Below are positions 49,652 through 61,309 of a stretch of DNA of 64,000 bases, one piece after another; positions within the stretch are counted from its first letter, which is position 1, and each line of letters opens with the position of its first letter. The position numbers were made by a program, and so were the translations under genes. The notes under the pieces were generated by a model, which searched no databases, was not told where the DNA came from, and saw only the letters and a program-made list of their open reading frames with translations. The DNA comes from Drosophila miranda (lineage: Eukaryota; Arthropoda; Insecta; Diptera; Drosophilidae). The DNA is taken from NCBI RefSeq assembly GCF_003369915.1, contig NC_046677.1, positions 4,154,001 to 4,218,000 of the forward strand, written 5' to 3'.

Positions 49652-50607
49652 CTATGATTCTGCGTTTTTAATTTTCTTGAATGTGCAATATTGTGGATGC
49701 AACAGATTTTCGTCCTTTGTGTGGGCGGAAGGGGGTGGGGCGAAATTTTGAGATATACGTTTTATAGTGAGATCTAACAGGAGTGCGGATACCAAATTTG
49801 GTTACTCTAGCCTTAATAGTCTCTGAGATTTGTGAATATCCCCAGATTTTCGTCCTTTGCGGGGGCGGAAGGGGTTGTGGCGAAATTTTGAAACAAACTC
49901 GTCTCGGTCCGATATGTTAGGAGTGTGGATACCAAATTTGGTTGCTCTAGCTTTTATAGTCTCTGAGATCTAGGCGCTAATGTTTTACTCTAAGCAAAGC
50001 CGGCTATGCTACGTGTGTGTTAGAAAGAGACAGGGCGAGAAAAAATGAAATTGTTTTCTTGATGCTGGCTATAATAATAATACGATCCAATTCAGATTCT
50101 GCAGTCTAAAAGATATGGTCATTCTCTACGATTCTGCGTTTTTGGTTTTCTCATATCTTTAAAATTGTGGATGCCACAGATTTTCGTCTTTTGTGGGGGC
50201 GGAAGTGGGCGGGGCAAAGTTTTGAAATATTCTTGTAGCAGTGACATATCACAGAAGTCTGGATCCAAAACATCGTTGCTCTAGCTCTTATAGTCTTTGA
50301 GCACTAGGCGCTGAAGGGGACGGACAGACGGACGGACGGACAGACAGACAGGGCTCAATCGACTCGGCTATTGATGCTGATCAAGAATATATATACTCTA
50401 TGGGGTCGGAAACGATTCCATCTGGACGTTACACACATCCACTTTTACCACAAATCTAATATACCCCAATACTCATTTTGAGTATCGGGTATAACCAGAA
50501 GGAAAACAAATATTGAACGAAAATTTGTGTCATAGATGAAGTCTAGAGGATAATTTCGTAATATATGTATACTTTATATTCCATCAGCTTTTATTTGTCA
50601 ATAGTGC

Positions 50608-50941
50608 TTAGGGGCATGGGGCATACCATTGCCACACGGCCCAGTCGACGCAACCCCCAGTCTTGGGATCGAATCCTTGCTGCTGGCATTCCTCGAGCAC
50701 GGCGTTGCCAGAGCTGTCGCAGACCCAGTAGTGGGTGGGATCCCAGAAGTCTCTTGTAACAAGTCCAGCACGACCAGTGCAGTCGGGTTTGCCATCGCCA
50801 TCGGGATTGCAGATAGATGCGGCGTAGGACACTCCCACAAACAGGGCCAGGCACAGGAAAACTAGAGCTGTGTTGAAGGGATCTCCATCAGTTTCTGGTA
50901 TTCCCTGGTTAGGCTCTCGGCTTCGACTTACCGGATTTCAT
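50608..50941 (-). CDS. Small secreted chitin-binding (CBM14-like) peptide, copy 2
   Basis: This is the duplicate of the gene at 41184-41517, with the same exon layout (50932-50941 and 50608-50867) and the same 89-residue protein. I saw no coding difference. Its own TATA box and about 850 bases of upstream DNA were copied with it, so it should be expressed like the parent. Its 3' flank is the helentron border, about 110 bases past the stop codon, so its 3' UTR may be intact or may run into the element. Confidence 0.87.
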
Positions 50942-51001
50942 TTTGGTATAACAGACAAATGCTTCTCTTCTGTATGTTCTTCCCCAATGATGTTACGCTG
51001 T

Positions 51002-51009
51002 CTTATATA
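51002..51009 (-). promoter_or_regulatory. TATA box of chitin-binding gene copy 2
   Basis: TATATAAG lies in the same position relative to the ATG as in copy 1. Confidence 0.75.
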
Positions 51010-51794
51010 GTCCGGAGTGGTCTCATTCTGGAACAGTTATCGGCCCGGACTTATGCCACACACACTCACATCTAGATAAATTATATTTTGGTGGTAACAT
51101 GGAATCGCTTAAAAATAATCGTGCCATGTATAATGCCATATCTTTGACTTTGATTTCGGCTCGTGCCCCCAAAAGTTTCGGTTGACGCCATCGGTAGATA
51201 TAGGAAGAGTCTCCATGGAAGGTTCTTCATGGCAATGATACTACAACTACAAAAAGCCTTCTAAAGATTTTTTCTACAGATTTGGGTACCCCTCTTATCA
51301 TTTTTGCACAAAGTTTACACGAAGTACATGCAAGAGATTTCATGTTACTGCCAAAATATGATTTACACCGACAAGAGAGAGAGAGAGAGAGATAGAAATA
51401 GTAACGGGATCTCTCCCGACTATATGACAGCGTATCTTCATTGGGGAAGAGCCCACAGTGGATTCGCCTGCTCAACCAAAATGAAAGCAGATCTTGAGTT
51501 CCTGGACCTGGACTTATTAATGACTGTCTCTTTTTTTTATGATTTAGTTACACTCAACCGTGTTTATTGTATTGCCCTTGTTTTTCGATTGTACAACAAA
51601 TGATCTAATATTATTTGAAATATTAGCACATACCGTACATAGGTATTGTTATGGCCTATATTCTAACTTTTTGTCGCATTATAAGTTCATATATTAGACA
51701 AAAGTTCTCATAAATAAGAATGATGTATTAATTCTCCCAGAAAAAGTTAATCTAACGTTGACTCGTCTGCGAAACTCTGATTATTTGCAGTACA

Positions 51795-52238
51795 TGTGCG
51801 AAGTGAACCCATAGATACACTATCTCATTTTATAGATTTGCTTTGCTCAACTTTATTTTAGTACAATTACAAGTACAAGTACAAGTACAAGTACAAGTAC
51901 AAGTACAAGTACTACAAGACCCAAACCTCAATTAAACAAGGAAAATTTTTATAGTATTCTTTTTTGTAATAATTATCCGATCTGTGAGGTGGTAGTGATC
52001 AATAGCACCATTTAGAGAGCTCTATTGTAAAAATGTTGGTGGCAAAAATACGATCTAATAGTGATGGTTAGGAAGTGATTGAATAGTTCTCGAATCTGTT
52101 CTGTTGTTACATTCCAATAATTAATATTGTTCTCGATTTTGGAATAATGTGCTTTAACAAGACGATGGGTTAATCGACTTAAAATCAAAGGCCATCATTT
52201 TATAGTTTTGTATACATATTTTATTTTTTCATTGATGT
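51795..52238. other. Intergenic interval with ACAAGT microsatellite
   Basis: This begins at the end of the tandem duplication. A hexanucleotide run lies at 51869-51912. The rest is AT-rich with no gene seen. The 3' UTR of the next minus-strand gene lies at its right edge. Confidence 0.5.
51869..51912. repeat. Hexanucleotide (CAAGTA)n microsatellite
   Basis: About seven perfect copies of acaagt sit in tandem, 75 bases beyond the right end of the tandem duplication. Confidence 0.9.
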
Positions 52239-52576
52239 TTAAGGGCATGGTGAATACCAGCTCCACTGCGACCAGTCGACGCAATCCTTGCTGACGGGAT
52301 CGTATCCTTTCTGTTCGCAAAGCACAACCTGGGGCTCACCAGCTTCTGCGCACAACCAGTAACGGGTTGGATCCCAGTTGTTACGGAATCTTTCTCCAAT
52401 ATTTCCAGTTTGGCAGGTTGGCTTTCCATTGCCATCAGGATCGCAGTCACTAGCGCCATAGACCGCAGCCACGAACACTGCCAGGAACAGGAAAACTAGA
52501 GCTGCAGTATAAAGAATTTTCAATAAGTTTTGTATTTTTTTAGATTACATTTCCACAAACACCTACCCGCTTTCAT
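52239..52576 (-). CDS. Small secreted chitin-binding (CBM14-like) peptide, diverged paralogue
   Basis: Two exons (52567-52576 and 52239-52501) encode 90 residues. The ten-base first exon (ATG AAA GCG G) and the same phase repeat the layout of the two identical copies to the left. The signal peptide is MKAALVFLFLAVFVAAVYG, and the mature part reads CDPDGNGKPTC, WDPTRYWLC, CEQKGYDP, DCVDWSQWSWYSPCP. About half the residues differ from copies 1 and 2, so this is an older duplicate. An intronless reading through the acceptor (MKILYTAALVFL) is possible but less likely given the shared ten-base exon. A TATA box lies at 52625-52632. Confidence 0.87.
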
Positions 52577-52624
52577 GTTGAATGATATTCGTACGAATGT
52601 GAGTTAGAACTGCAAATGTTCTAC

Positions 52625-52632
52625 ATTTTATA
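52625..52632 (-). promoter_or_regulatory. TATA box of the diverged chitin-binding paralogue
   Basis: TATAAAAT on the minus strand lies about 49 bases upstream of the ATG. Confidence 0.7.
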
Positions 52633-53156
52633 GTCGAGCCTCCCCACTTGATACGTGTTCTATTATCTGAGTGTGGCCCACTCCTTGATAAATTCTATTT
52701 TGGGTGCATGTATGTACACACATATTTATTCTGGTAGCATTGAAAACTAATCACACAGTGTAGCGCTACCGGCATTTGAATCTCGGATGTGGTACCCGGT
52801 CCCCGATTGACGCAGTCGGGCGATATGTATGCATATGTGTGAGGGGAGTTTAGCAAGGTCAGTTAGGATCCACCACTGCCAACTGTCTCAAACACTTAAA
52901 AACTGCCGATAATTCTCAGGGAATAAAGGGGTATACTTCTGAAGCAATTATTTTGGTAAGGAATTATTATGATTATTAATATTATTACAAGGTTTTCTAG
53001 CAATTCGACGAAGGTATTGATATTTTTTACCGACCAGTAGGACCCCTGGATGATCCCTGTACGTCAGGGGTTTTGAAATGGTATGCTCTTTGGTGGGTCG
53101 TTTTTTTCACTGTTGCCACTATTGAGATCTCCTTCTATCAAAGACTATAAAATAGA
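52633..53156. other. Intergenic interval
   Basis: Upstream DNA of the chitin-binding paralogue. I see no gene or clear repeat until the LINE remnant. Confidence 0.45.
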
Positions 53157-53600
53157 CTAAGTATTTATTTTTTTACTGGATTTTTCCAAAGACTGCGTGT
53201 TGTTGGATTCTAGGCCCAACATCACGAAAAACCCCGCCATAGAACAGCTTTTTAGTGCCTCATCCAATTTCTTGGTAGTTGTATAGTCTTTGCGTCTATA
53301 GAGTGCAGGGCATTCCCATAAAATGTATTCCGGTGTTGCGTGGTCCAAAAGACCTCCCCTTGGCCAGTGCTGTTGTATTGTAATTTTCTGATCATTTCCG
53401 ATCTGTGTCCTAAAGTATCAGTATTATACTCTTCTAGGGGAATTAGTCAAACTATATTCTGTATATTGGAAATGAGTGTGGCTCCTACTCCTTTGGCTGT
53501 TGATAGAAGATTCTTGCCGCCCTGTGGGGGGCAGGTCCGTGCCGCTCCGTCTTGTATGGTGGGGACCGGGGTTTTCCCCCTTACAAGAACTCCAAAATAA
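53157..53600 (-). mobile_element. Remnant of a LINE (Jockey/I/R1-like) ORF2 3' end
   Basis: On the minus strand, TPEYILWECPALYRRKDYT followed by about 45 residues to a stop resembles the C-terminal end of the RNase H and Cys/His tail of Drosophila LINE ORF2 proteins. Upstream, in another frame, GHRSEMIRKLQYNS looks like more of the same region after a frameshift. Upstream bases to about 53600 may belong to it. It is a short, decayed 3' fragment with no reverse transcriptase left. The clade is uncertain. Confidence 0.6.
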
Positions 53601-53716
53601 TATCTAAAGTCAGTAGTCTCTTAGAAACTAATGTCGTATCTGTCACAGATCCGATCCAATCAGTGTTTGTTGTGGCCATATGTTGAATAGAAATTTAAAG
53701 TAAATTATTACTGGGA

Positions 53717-56407
53717 ATGGAGACGGGGGCGCCGTTGGTGGTGCGGTCGGACGACGGGCAAGGACAGCAAACCATCGTGATACGCCTGATGCAGCCGACA
53801 CCGGGCGCCAACGGACAGACACAGTGCATGCCCATATCCGTGCATGCTATTCCTCTGTATATCATGCCACAGCCGCAGCAGCAGCAGCAGCCGCAGCAGC
53901 AACAGCAACAGTCGCTGGTGGATCAAAAATCGCTTTCCAGTCATCGGAACCAACGTTATTCAACGAGAGTGCAGTCAGAGGGACAATTTCAGAGGGAGGC
54001 CAGGACGCCGGAAGATTTTTCAGTCCCCCCAGGCAAAGTGGGTGGCCGGTCCAACGGCAACCAGAGGTGTAGACAAGTGTGCTATAAAGTGGAGTACATG
54101 CTATGTCCAGAAGATGCCTTATATTGTCAGCCAACGGAGCCCAATGCTGGCAATCAGTTCGGTGATGTACGCGGCGAAGCTCCCTGTTGCAATCAGTACT
54201 GTATGGATTATCAGGACTCCCAGGCGGAAAAGGAGTTCACATACGCAATGGAAAACATACCAAGGAAATGTGGAAAATGTCGATGCGGCCCTTCGACTGC
54301 ACAGGTGGGGACAATCCCAGGCAAGAGCGAAGATGTCCAATGGGCTCAAAATATTGCTCAGACAAGCCGTGAAGAAAATACCGAAAATTATGATCAAATG
54401 GAGCAGAAGACCGCAGATGGCTACCGAAGGGATCAGAAGACCGAAGATAGCTACCGAAGGGATCAGAAGACCGAAAAGGGCTACCGAAGGGATCAGAAGA
54501 CCGAAGCTGGCTACCGAAGAGATCAGAGTACTAATACAAATGCTCAGGAGTGCCCAGACTCCCCGAATCTTGAGTACATCAAGACGCTCTGTGAGACGCT
54601 GGGTCGAGCTATGGTTGCCTGTGCCACAGCGGCAGCGGAGGCTGCGGAGGGCAGGGGCAGGGTGTCTGCCAATCTGGGTCTGTCCGCCAGCAACTGGGCA
54701 ACCGCGCCCAGCTTGCTAATGCAACAGACACCGATAAGAGCGGAAAAACCGGCATGCTGTTTAGACAGCCAGATGAGTATTACGGTGGAAAACATCAACC
54801 CGGAGATAGCCAACAAGCGAGGAGCGGCTCATGCAGATGCTGTGGCTGAAAAGCTCAAACAGACGGCAGAGAACAGCTCAGTAGAATCCTTAGGAGCCTT
54901 AGGAGCCATAGGATCCCAGAGTTCAATGGACAGCCCCGGGAAAAGATCGTCGTACACCTTAAGATCGATACAGCAGACGCTTGACGTGTCACATTCGAAA
55001 TTCCGGGACATGCATCATAGCTCGAAAGGGGCTCCAGTCAACAAAGACTCCAAACATTCGTCAGGATTTTCGGATGACAGTGCTAAGAAGAGGAAGAGCA
55101 CACCCCGTGTCTCTACCCAGACTCCAAAATCTTCAGTCAGTGCTAGTGAACGAAAGAGTTGTGGCTCAGCCTGTGCTTCGGAAGGGAAGAGCTCTGCCCG
55201 TGGCTCAGCCACTACGTCGGAACGGAAGAGTGAACGACCTGCATCAAGTGCAACGGAAGGGAAGAGCTCTGCCCGTGGCTCAGACAGTGCTACGGAAAAG
55301 AAGAAGAGTTCTCCAAGGGGCTCGAATCAGAGTGTTCTATCTATTGCTAAGCAAAGGAAGAAGAGCTCTCCCAGTGGCTCGAATCAGGGTATCCTATCTT
55401 CAGGTATTTCTAGGGAAAAGAACAGTTCTCCTCGTTGCTCAGACGGTGGCAGAGCAATTCGGAGTCCAAGATCTTCAGTCAGCGCTAGCGAACGAAAGAG
55501 TTGTGGCCCAGCCTGTGCTTCGGAAGGGAAGAGCTCTGCCCGTGGCTCAGCCCCTACGTCGGAACGGAAGAGTGAACGACCTGCATCAAGTGCTACGGAA
55601 GGGAGGAGCTCTGCCCGTGGCTCAGACAGTGCTACGGAAAAGAAGAAGAGTTCTCCAAGGGGCTCGAATCAGAGTGTTCTATCTATTGCTAAGCAAAGGA
55701 AGAAGAGCTCTCCCAGTGGCTCGAATCAGAGTGTTCTATCTATTGCTAAGGAAAGGAAGAAGAGTTCACCCCGTGGCTCGAATCAGAGTGTTCAATCTTC
55801 AGGTATTGCTAAGGAAAAGAACAGTTCTCCTCGTGGCTCAGACAGTGCCGTAGCAGTTCGGAGTACAAGATCCTCATTCAGTGCTACCGAACGAAAGAGT
55901 TGTGGCTCAGCCTGTGCTTCGGAAGGGAAGAGCTCTGCCCGCGGCTCAGCCACTACGTCGGAACGGAAGAGTGAACGACCTGCAGCAAGTGCAACGGAAG
56001 GGAAGAGTTCTCGCCGTGGCTCAGCCGCTACTACGGAACGGAAGAATTCTCGCCGCGGTTCGAGTCAAAGTACAGGTAGTTCTGCCAAACGGAATTCTTC
56101 AGCCAGCAGCAGAAAAGGGTCTTCAGGGGCCAAGCCAGGCGGCATCCGCTGTCCTACCAGCTGCCCCCAAAGCACCCTAGTGATGTCACAAGCCAGAAAG
56201 GTGAAGACGTCTTCGCCATCCCCAGATAAACGGAGAGATTTCATAACTTCGGTGAATAAATCGCAGAGATCTATGACTTTGAAGCCCCTGAAATGTTGTA
56301 CAGCATGCAAGTACATCAACTACTGCTGCTGTAATAGAGCACCAAGTCCTCCGAAACCATTGGGTAATTGCTGTAAAAAGGTTGGCTGCCCACCATGGTA
56401 TTGTTAA
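53717..56407 (+). CDS. 896-residue Cys-flanked, Ser/Lys/Arg-repeat protein of unknown function
   Basis: This is one uninterrupted exon from METGAPLVVRSDDGQGQ. I do not recognise a named family. In order: a conserved-looking N-terminus (TIVIRLMQPTPG), a poly-Gln tract (about 53-65), a Cys-rich module (about 118-195: CYKVEYMLCPED, CCNQYCMDY, KCGKCRCGP), four tandem 10-residue repeats with YRRDQKTE (about 234-272), a helical segment (about 285-315), a long basic Ser-rich region (about 470-810) built from repeats such as ERKSCGSACASEGK and KKSSPRGSNQSV, and a Cys-rich end (CCTACKYINYCCCNR, CCKKVGCPPWYC). Adjacent spans of about 345 bases inside the gene are near copies. The Cys, Ser and Arg make-up recalls sperm structural or chromatin proteins, but that is a guess. 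Confidence 0.8.
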   Translation: METGAPLVVRSDDGQGQQTIVIRLMQPTPGANGQTQCMPISVHAIPLYIMPQPQQQQQPQQQQQQSLVDQKSLSSHRNQRYSTRVQSEGQFQREARTPEDFSVPPGKVGGRSNGNQRCRQVCYKVEYMLCPEDALYCQPTEPNAGNQFGDVRGEAPCCNQYCMDYQDSQAEKEFTYAMENIPRKCGKCRCGPSTAQVGTIPGKSEDVQWAQNIAQTSREENTENYDQMEQKTADGYRRDQKTEDSYRRDQKTEKGYRRDQKTEAGYRRDQSTNTNAQECPDSPNLEYIKTLCETLGRAMVACATAAAEAAEGRGRVSANLGLSASNWATAPSLLMQQTPIRAEKPACCLDSQMSITVENINPEIANKRGAAHADAVAEKLKQTAENSSVESLGALGAIGSQSSMDSPGKRSSYTLRSIQQTLDVSHSKFRDMHHSSKGAPVNKDSKHSSGFSDDSAKKRKSTPRVSTQTPKSSVSASERKSCGSACASEGKSSARGSATTSERKSERPASSATEGKSSARGSDSATEKKKSSPRGSNQSVLSIAKQRKKSSPSGSNQGILSSGISREKNSSPRCSDGGRAIRSPRSSVSASERKSCGPACASEGKSSARGSAPTSERKSERPASSATEGRSSARGSDSATEKKKSSPRGSNQSVLSIAKQRKKSSPSGSNQSVLSIAKERKKSSPRGSNQSVQSSGIAKEKNSSPRGSDSAVAVRSTRSSFSATERKSCGSACASEGKSSARGSATTSERKSERPAASATEGKSSRRGSAATTERKNSRRGSSQSTGSSAKRNSSASSRKGSSGAKPGGIRCPTSCPQSTLVMSQARKVKTSSPSPDKRRDFITSVNKSQRSMTLKPLKCCTACKYINYCCCNRAPSPPKPLGNCCKKVGCPPWYC

Positions 56408-57296
56408 TAGTTTCTATAAACGGAATTCTGGAATATACATACTAGAAATAAACAAAATGACAAAAATCTATATTTGTTGAATATATTTAAAAGCATTATG
56501 GATAGTCTTACTCATTCAGAGTCTTGCTTGGTGAATTGATGGATTCCGTTTTTCCAAAGGACTTAAGATAAGAGAAATTAACTCAAAAAATTCCAGTAGC
56601 GCTTTGGCTAAGATTACTACATGGCGTCGGGGAAATGTTTCTATTTCTTTTCTGTGTTATTGTTTAAGATAGCAATTCCGCGAAATACCACCGCAATTCT
56701 CAATAAGCTGATAAGGTGCTGACACGTTTTCATAGACTACCACCAGATTCATTTTGCTTCTTTTTTTTTGGCAGGAAATGTTTGATCATTGACTTTGCCG
56801 GAAATTTCAGGCAACAAGCGGGGCGCTAACTGTTTTGGATCTCCGTTTAAAATTGGACAAACATCTAATGAATTGGTCATGTTCGTCGGAATGCAACCAA
56901 CATTGACGAACAGTGAACAGTGATAATTTCATAATGATTCTTAACTATGGTGCGACCTGCAATCATTTCCCCTGGGTGGCTCGAGTAGTTTCTCGCTTTA
57001 GACATCTCCAGATCTCGCCTTTCACATTAACATACTTGTAGTACACATATCATTCCATAAACCATTGACAAATCAAAGCTTCAGGCAGCTCCGCTCCTCA
57101 CCCACTGATGAAACCTCTTAGGAAAAGTGAAAATCCACCACACGTCTAGCGAGACTGATTGGCGCAACGAAGCAGACAATTGCCAAAGCACAAGGCACAA
57201 TTTGTCGCCACTCCACTGCAGTGGCAGTAAGTAATACAATCCCCCAAAACATTATTATAAAGTCGATGACATCGCTGCCGGGCGAGCTTAGTCATA
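56408..57296. other. Intergenic interval
   Basis: 3' UTR of the repeat protein (AATAAA at about 56447) and the promoter of the next gene. No ORF is supported. Confidence 0.5.
57256..57262 (+). promoter_or_regulatory. TATA box close to the start codon
   Basis: TATAAAG lies only 41 bases upstream of the ATG at 57297, so the predicted 5' UTR is about ten bases or the real start site lies elsewhere. Confidence 0.55.
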
Positions 57297-58160
57297 ATGT
57301 GGCCCACCAAACGGAAGGTTCAGGCGGCTTTGAGCCTTCTTTGGCTCAGTCTCGTCTCAGTTTCTCTGGCAGAGAATGCCAGCGATGATCCGGCCAGCAA
57401 TCAAATCAATTCGGATGGCTCGGCATCAGGCAAGAGTTTCGATCCACCGCCAGAGTTCTACAAAGGCGGCCTCTCATCGGAGACACAGGCTGCTTCAGGG
57501 CTACACCCTTCGTTGGGCAGGTTGGGTGAGAGCCTGAGCGAGGCCTATAGCAAGTGGCGCAATAGTCCGCAGGAGCGCATTATTGTGGGTAAGCTCTATA
57601 ATTCTATACTGTCTTTTGCCTGCATATAAATGTATCTATTATTAGGCCACTATGGAGGCGGAGTAGCATCGCATGGACAGAACCACGTTAACTTTGAAAC
57701 TAATCCCCATAACCATCCATATCCTTATGAGTACAACACACACGGCGGTGGGGGGGGGTCTGTTGGTGGTGGGGCTGGAGCCTACTACAGCGGCGGCTCA
57801 AGTGGCGAAACAGGTGGAATACCATTCGACGTCTATGGAACGCGTCATGGTGCTGGCTTGGGACATCCCCATTATAATCCTGCCCCAGCTGGCCCGGAGT
57901 ATGCCTATCACTATCCTGTGGAGGCCCATGAGATAGCCACGCACAAGGGTCAGGGACATAGCGATGTCTCGGCGAAGGCGCTGTTGGCCAAGAGTTTTTT
58001 AATACCTCTGGCAAGTGCGGCTGTACTGGGCATAGCCGCCGCATTGGTAAGTAATCCTCTGCTGCTGCAATTGGGCACAGTCTCCGGATTGGGACAGGCG
58101 TTAGCCGGCAAGCGCAAGCGACGTTCTCTAAGGCGGCCGCATCTATCTGACAAATGGTAA
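57297..58160 (+). CDS. Secreted or membrane Gly/His/Tyr-rich protein
   Basis: Two exons (57297-57588 and 57646-58160) encode 268 residues from MWPTKRKVQAALSLLWLS. An N-terminal signal peptide ends near residue 25 (VSVSLA). An acidic and then Gly/His/Tyr-rich middle follows (NPHNHPYPYEYNTH, a Gly-only run, and GHPHYNPAPAGPEYAYHYP). A long hydrophobic stretch (AKSFLIPLASAAVLGIAAAL plus SNPLLLQLGTVSG) lies near 210-250, then a basic KRKRRSLRR site and a short tail. Insects have several secreted proteins with this AKSFLIPLAS-type segment, but I cannot name this one. The basic site could be a furin cleavage site. Roles in cuticle or extracellular matrix are possible. Confidence 0.8.
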
Positions 58161-58479
58161 CAGGAATGCTGGGAAGGGAATTTAATTAATTCATTTAATA
58201 AATATGCCATTCATAGCAAGAGTAAACAATGAATTTATTTAATTTGATTTTTTGTTTGAACGAAGTTGTACCGATAAGTAAAGACCTTCCCTTCGATAAG
58301 ACTATATTTATACTGTTAATTATACAAAGGGGACCTTTGACTTGATCGAAGTGCCAAGTAATTCTAAGAAATTTTCGCTTATCGTGCAATAATATTTTAT
58401 CAGATGATTTATAGTCATCACAATTTAATCTACAGTAATCCAACCAGACTTTTCTAACCGACAAGCTGTAAAAACCTAA

Positions 58480-58840
58480 GCAAAAACCTTATGGGAAAAA
58501 TATATGTGCGCTGCGCTGTGGAAAGGAATGTTATTATAGAATTGAGGAAATTCTTGTCACCGCTCAAATTTTGTAAAGCTTTCTCAACGATATATTACAG
58601 TTCTTCTTACAGAGAGCCCAAAAACGTACCAGAGATCGAGATCGGGACTGAGATATATATACAGAAAACAAATCAAATGCATGGATATGTAAAAACATGT
58701 CAATCTGTGAAAAAGATATTATTAATAACGTTTCAAAGCAGCGTGGAAAATGTAATATTAAAGTAACGAAATAGGGTATACAAATGTCCATACCACCGGT
58801 TGACAAGCAACAAGTGTTCAAATACCAACAAGTGTAAGAA
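58480..58840. repeat. Dispersed repeat, copy 1
   Basis: This aligns by eye, with many gaps, to 61310-61650. Both have a gggaaaa start, ttatagaa, aaagct, cgatat, then gaaatagggtatacaa followed by ac.ggttgacaagcaacaagtgttcaaat or a close variant. It is old and diverged. The tatacaa ends recall INE-1-type elements, but the family is not certain. Confidence 0.6.
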
Positions 58841-59511
58841 ATGACGTAACATTCCATACTCACTTACGTTACATTTCAAGCTCACTTACATTTTATACCG
58901 CTGGTGTTTGAACAATGTGCCTCGTGCATACAAGACATTCGATTCATACCACTGCTGCAAATACTTTAAACTATTTGTTGTCTTGTCGTTATGTTCACCA
59001 AACGCAGATACCGCTCTCGCTTTGCCAGCGACGAGCAACAGGGGAATACGGCTGTGGACGCTGAGCCAAGCGCCAAGCAATAGTGTCAGCTGGAGTCCTC
59101 AGCTACGTGGACGAGTTCAGCACGATGATGAAAAGAGCTCGCATGGGTCAGCGCCATCTAAGCAACAGAAAGGCCAGCCCAGCCTCACTTTCCTCTTGCT
59201 GGACATCTCCAAAGAGTTTGAAATTCATATGGCCCAACCAGTCCCTGGGACGAACAGTGGAGATTTAACGTCTAACATTCCACTCGGGCATTGCAGATGC
59301 AGCTAGTGTCGGCTCTAGGGTACAATTCAACCTCGATTCGAACAAGAAACCTCTTCAGCTACGAAACAAACAATGGGGTGTATTCCCAGCCACACAATAT
59401 TGTTATATTATAGAGAAAAAGGGAATGCACATAGAAGGGGGATTTACTTATAAGCTAGTGTATAATTTGTAGAAAAATATCAGTCTTGTAAGATTCAGAA
59501 TATATAAATAT
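58841..59511. other. Intergenic interval with one unproven ORF
   Basis: A 132-codon plus-strand frame (58908-59306) and an overlapping 61-codon frame (59083-59268) lie here. Both translate to Ser/Arg/Lys-rich sequence without a family I know, and neither has a clear promoter or splice sites. They could be an orphan gene or a decayed one. Confidence 0.35.
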
Positions 59512-60906
<1,395 letters not shown>

Positions 60907-60974
60907 TTAAAACAAAATACGCGGCCGACAAAAAAAATAAAAATATTTGTGGTACGCACACACACATACCAATG

Positions 60975-61036
60975 CAGTGTGATAAATATACCATCCGACC
61001 CTCAGAAATATACCGTCTTATTTGAAAAATATACCG
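60975..61036 (-). promoter_or_regulatory. fy promoter: motif 6 pair and motif 1-like site
   Basis: aaatataccg occurs at 61006-61015 and 61027-61036 (motif 6 on the minus strand). cagtgtgat at 60975-60983 is a partial reverse match to motif 1. They lie 90-150 bases upstream of the fy ATG. Confidence 0.65.
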
Positions 61037-61309
61037 TAAATATACTGAAAAATTTAAGTTCTGTTTTACATATTTCTCGTTTTTGAATGAATGAGCGAAA
61101 AGGATTTAAATGCAATCCATTTGTTCTTAAATATACCTTTGAAACCTTATTTTAATAGATGAAATTGATCAAATATATCAACCTGACAACTCACACATGG
61201 CCCGCGAAAACATTTTTTTCCCATTGAATTAAATTTGCTACATATCAACTACACAGAGGTGAATTGGCCAAGGAGACACCTGACAGCAATGAGTCCCGGG
61301 CAACACTTC

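Larger units (their letters stand above)
43168..50494 (-). mobile_element. Helentron of DINE-1/INE-1 type, split by a BEL/Pao insertion
   Basis: After removing the nested LTR element the insertion is about 1.1 kb (43168-43427 plus 49657-50494). Evidence: inverted 14-base repeats ttatacccgatact at 43213-43226 and agtatcgggtataa at 50481-50494; a hairpin (gagtt...gcgg-aca-ccgc-aactc) near 43182-43206 close to the left end; a GGAC/AGAC tetranucleotide tract at 50319-50351 (the GTCY tract of this family on the other strand); and the INE-1-like stretch reading ttcttgatcagcatcaatag on the minus strand. Three diverged internal repeats, each with cagattttcgtc, a G-rich run and gaaattttga, begin near 49709, 49844 and 50178. 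No target duplication is seen, as expected. It is nonautonomous. Plus-strand left is the 3' end. Confidence 0.85.
42374..51794. repeat. Tandem segmental duplication, unit 2, interrupted by mobile DNA
   Basis: The unit 1 sequence restarts at 42374 and runs to 43167, then resumes at 50495 and ends at 51794 (constant offset of 9424 from unit 1 for the right part). The 7327 bases in between (43168-50494) are a helentron with a BEL/Pao element inside it. The parent site in unit 1 is a run of eight A at 41063-41070. Confidence 0.93.
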
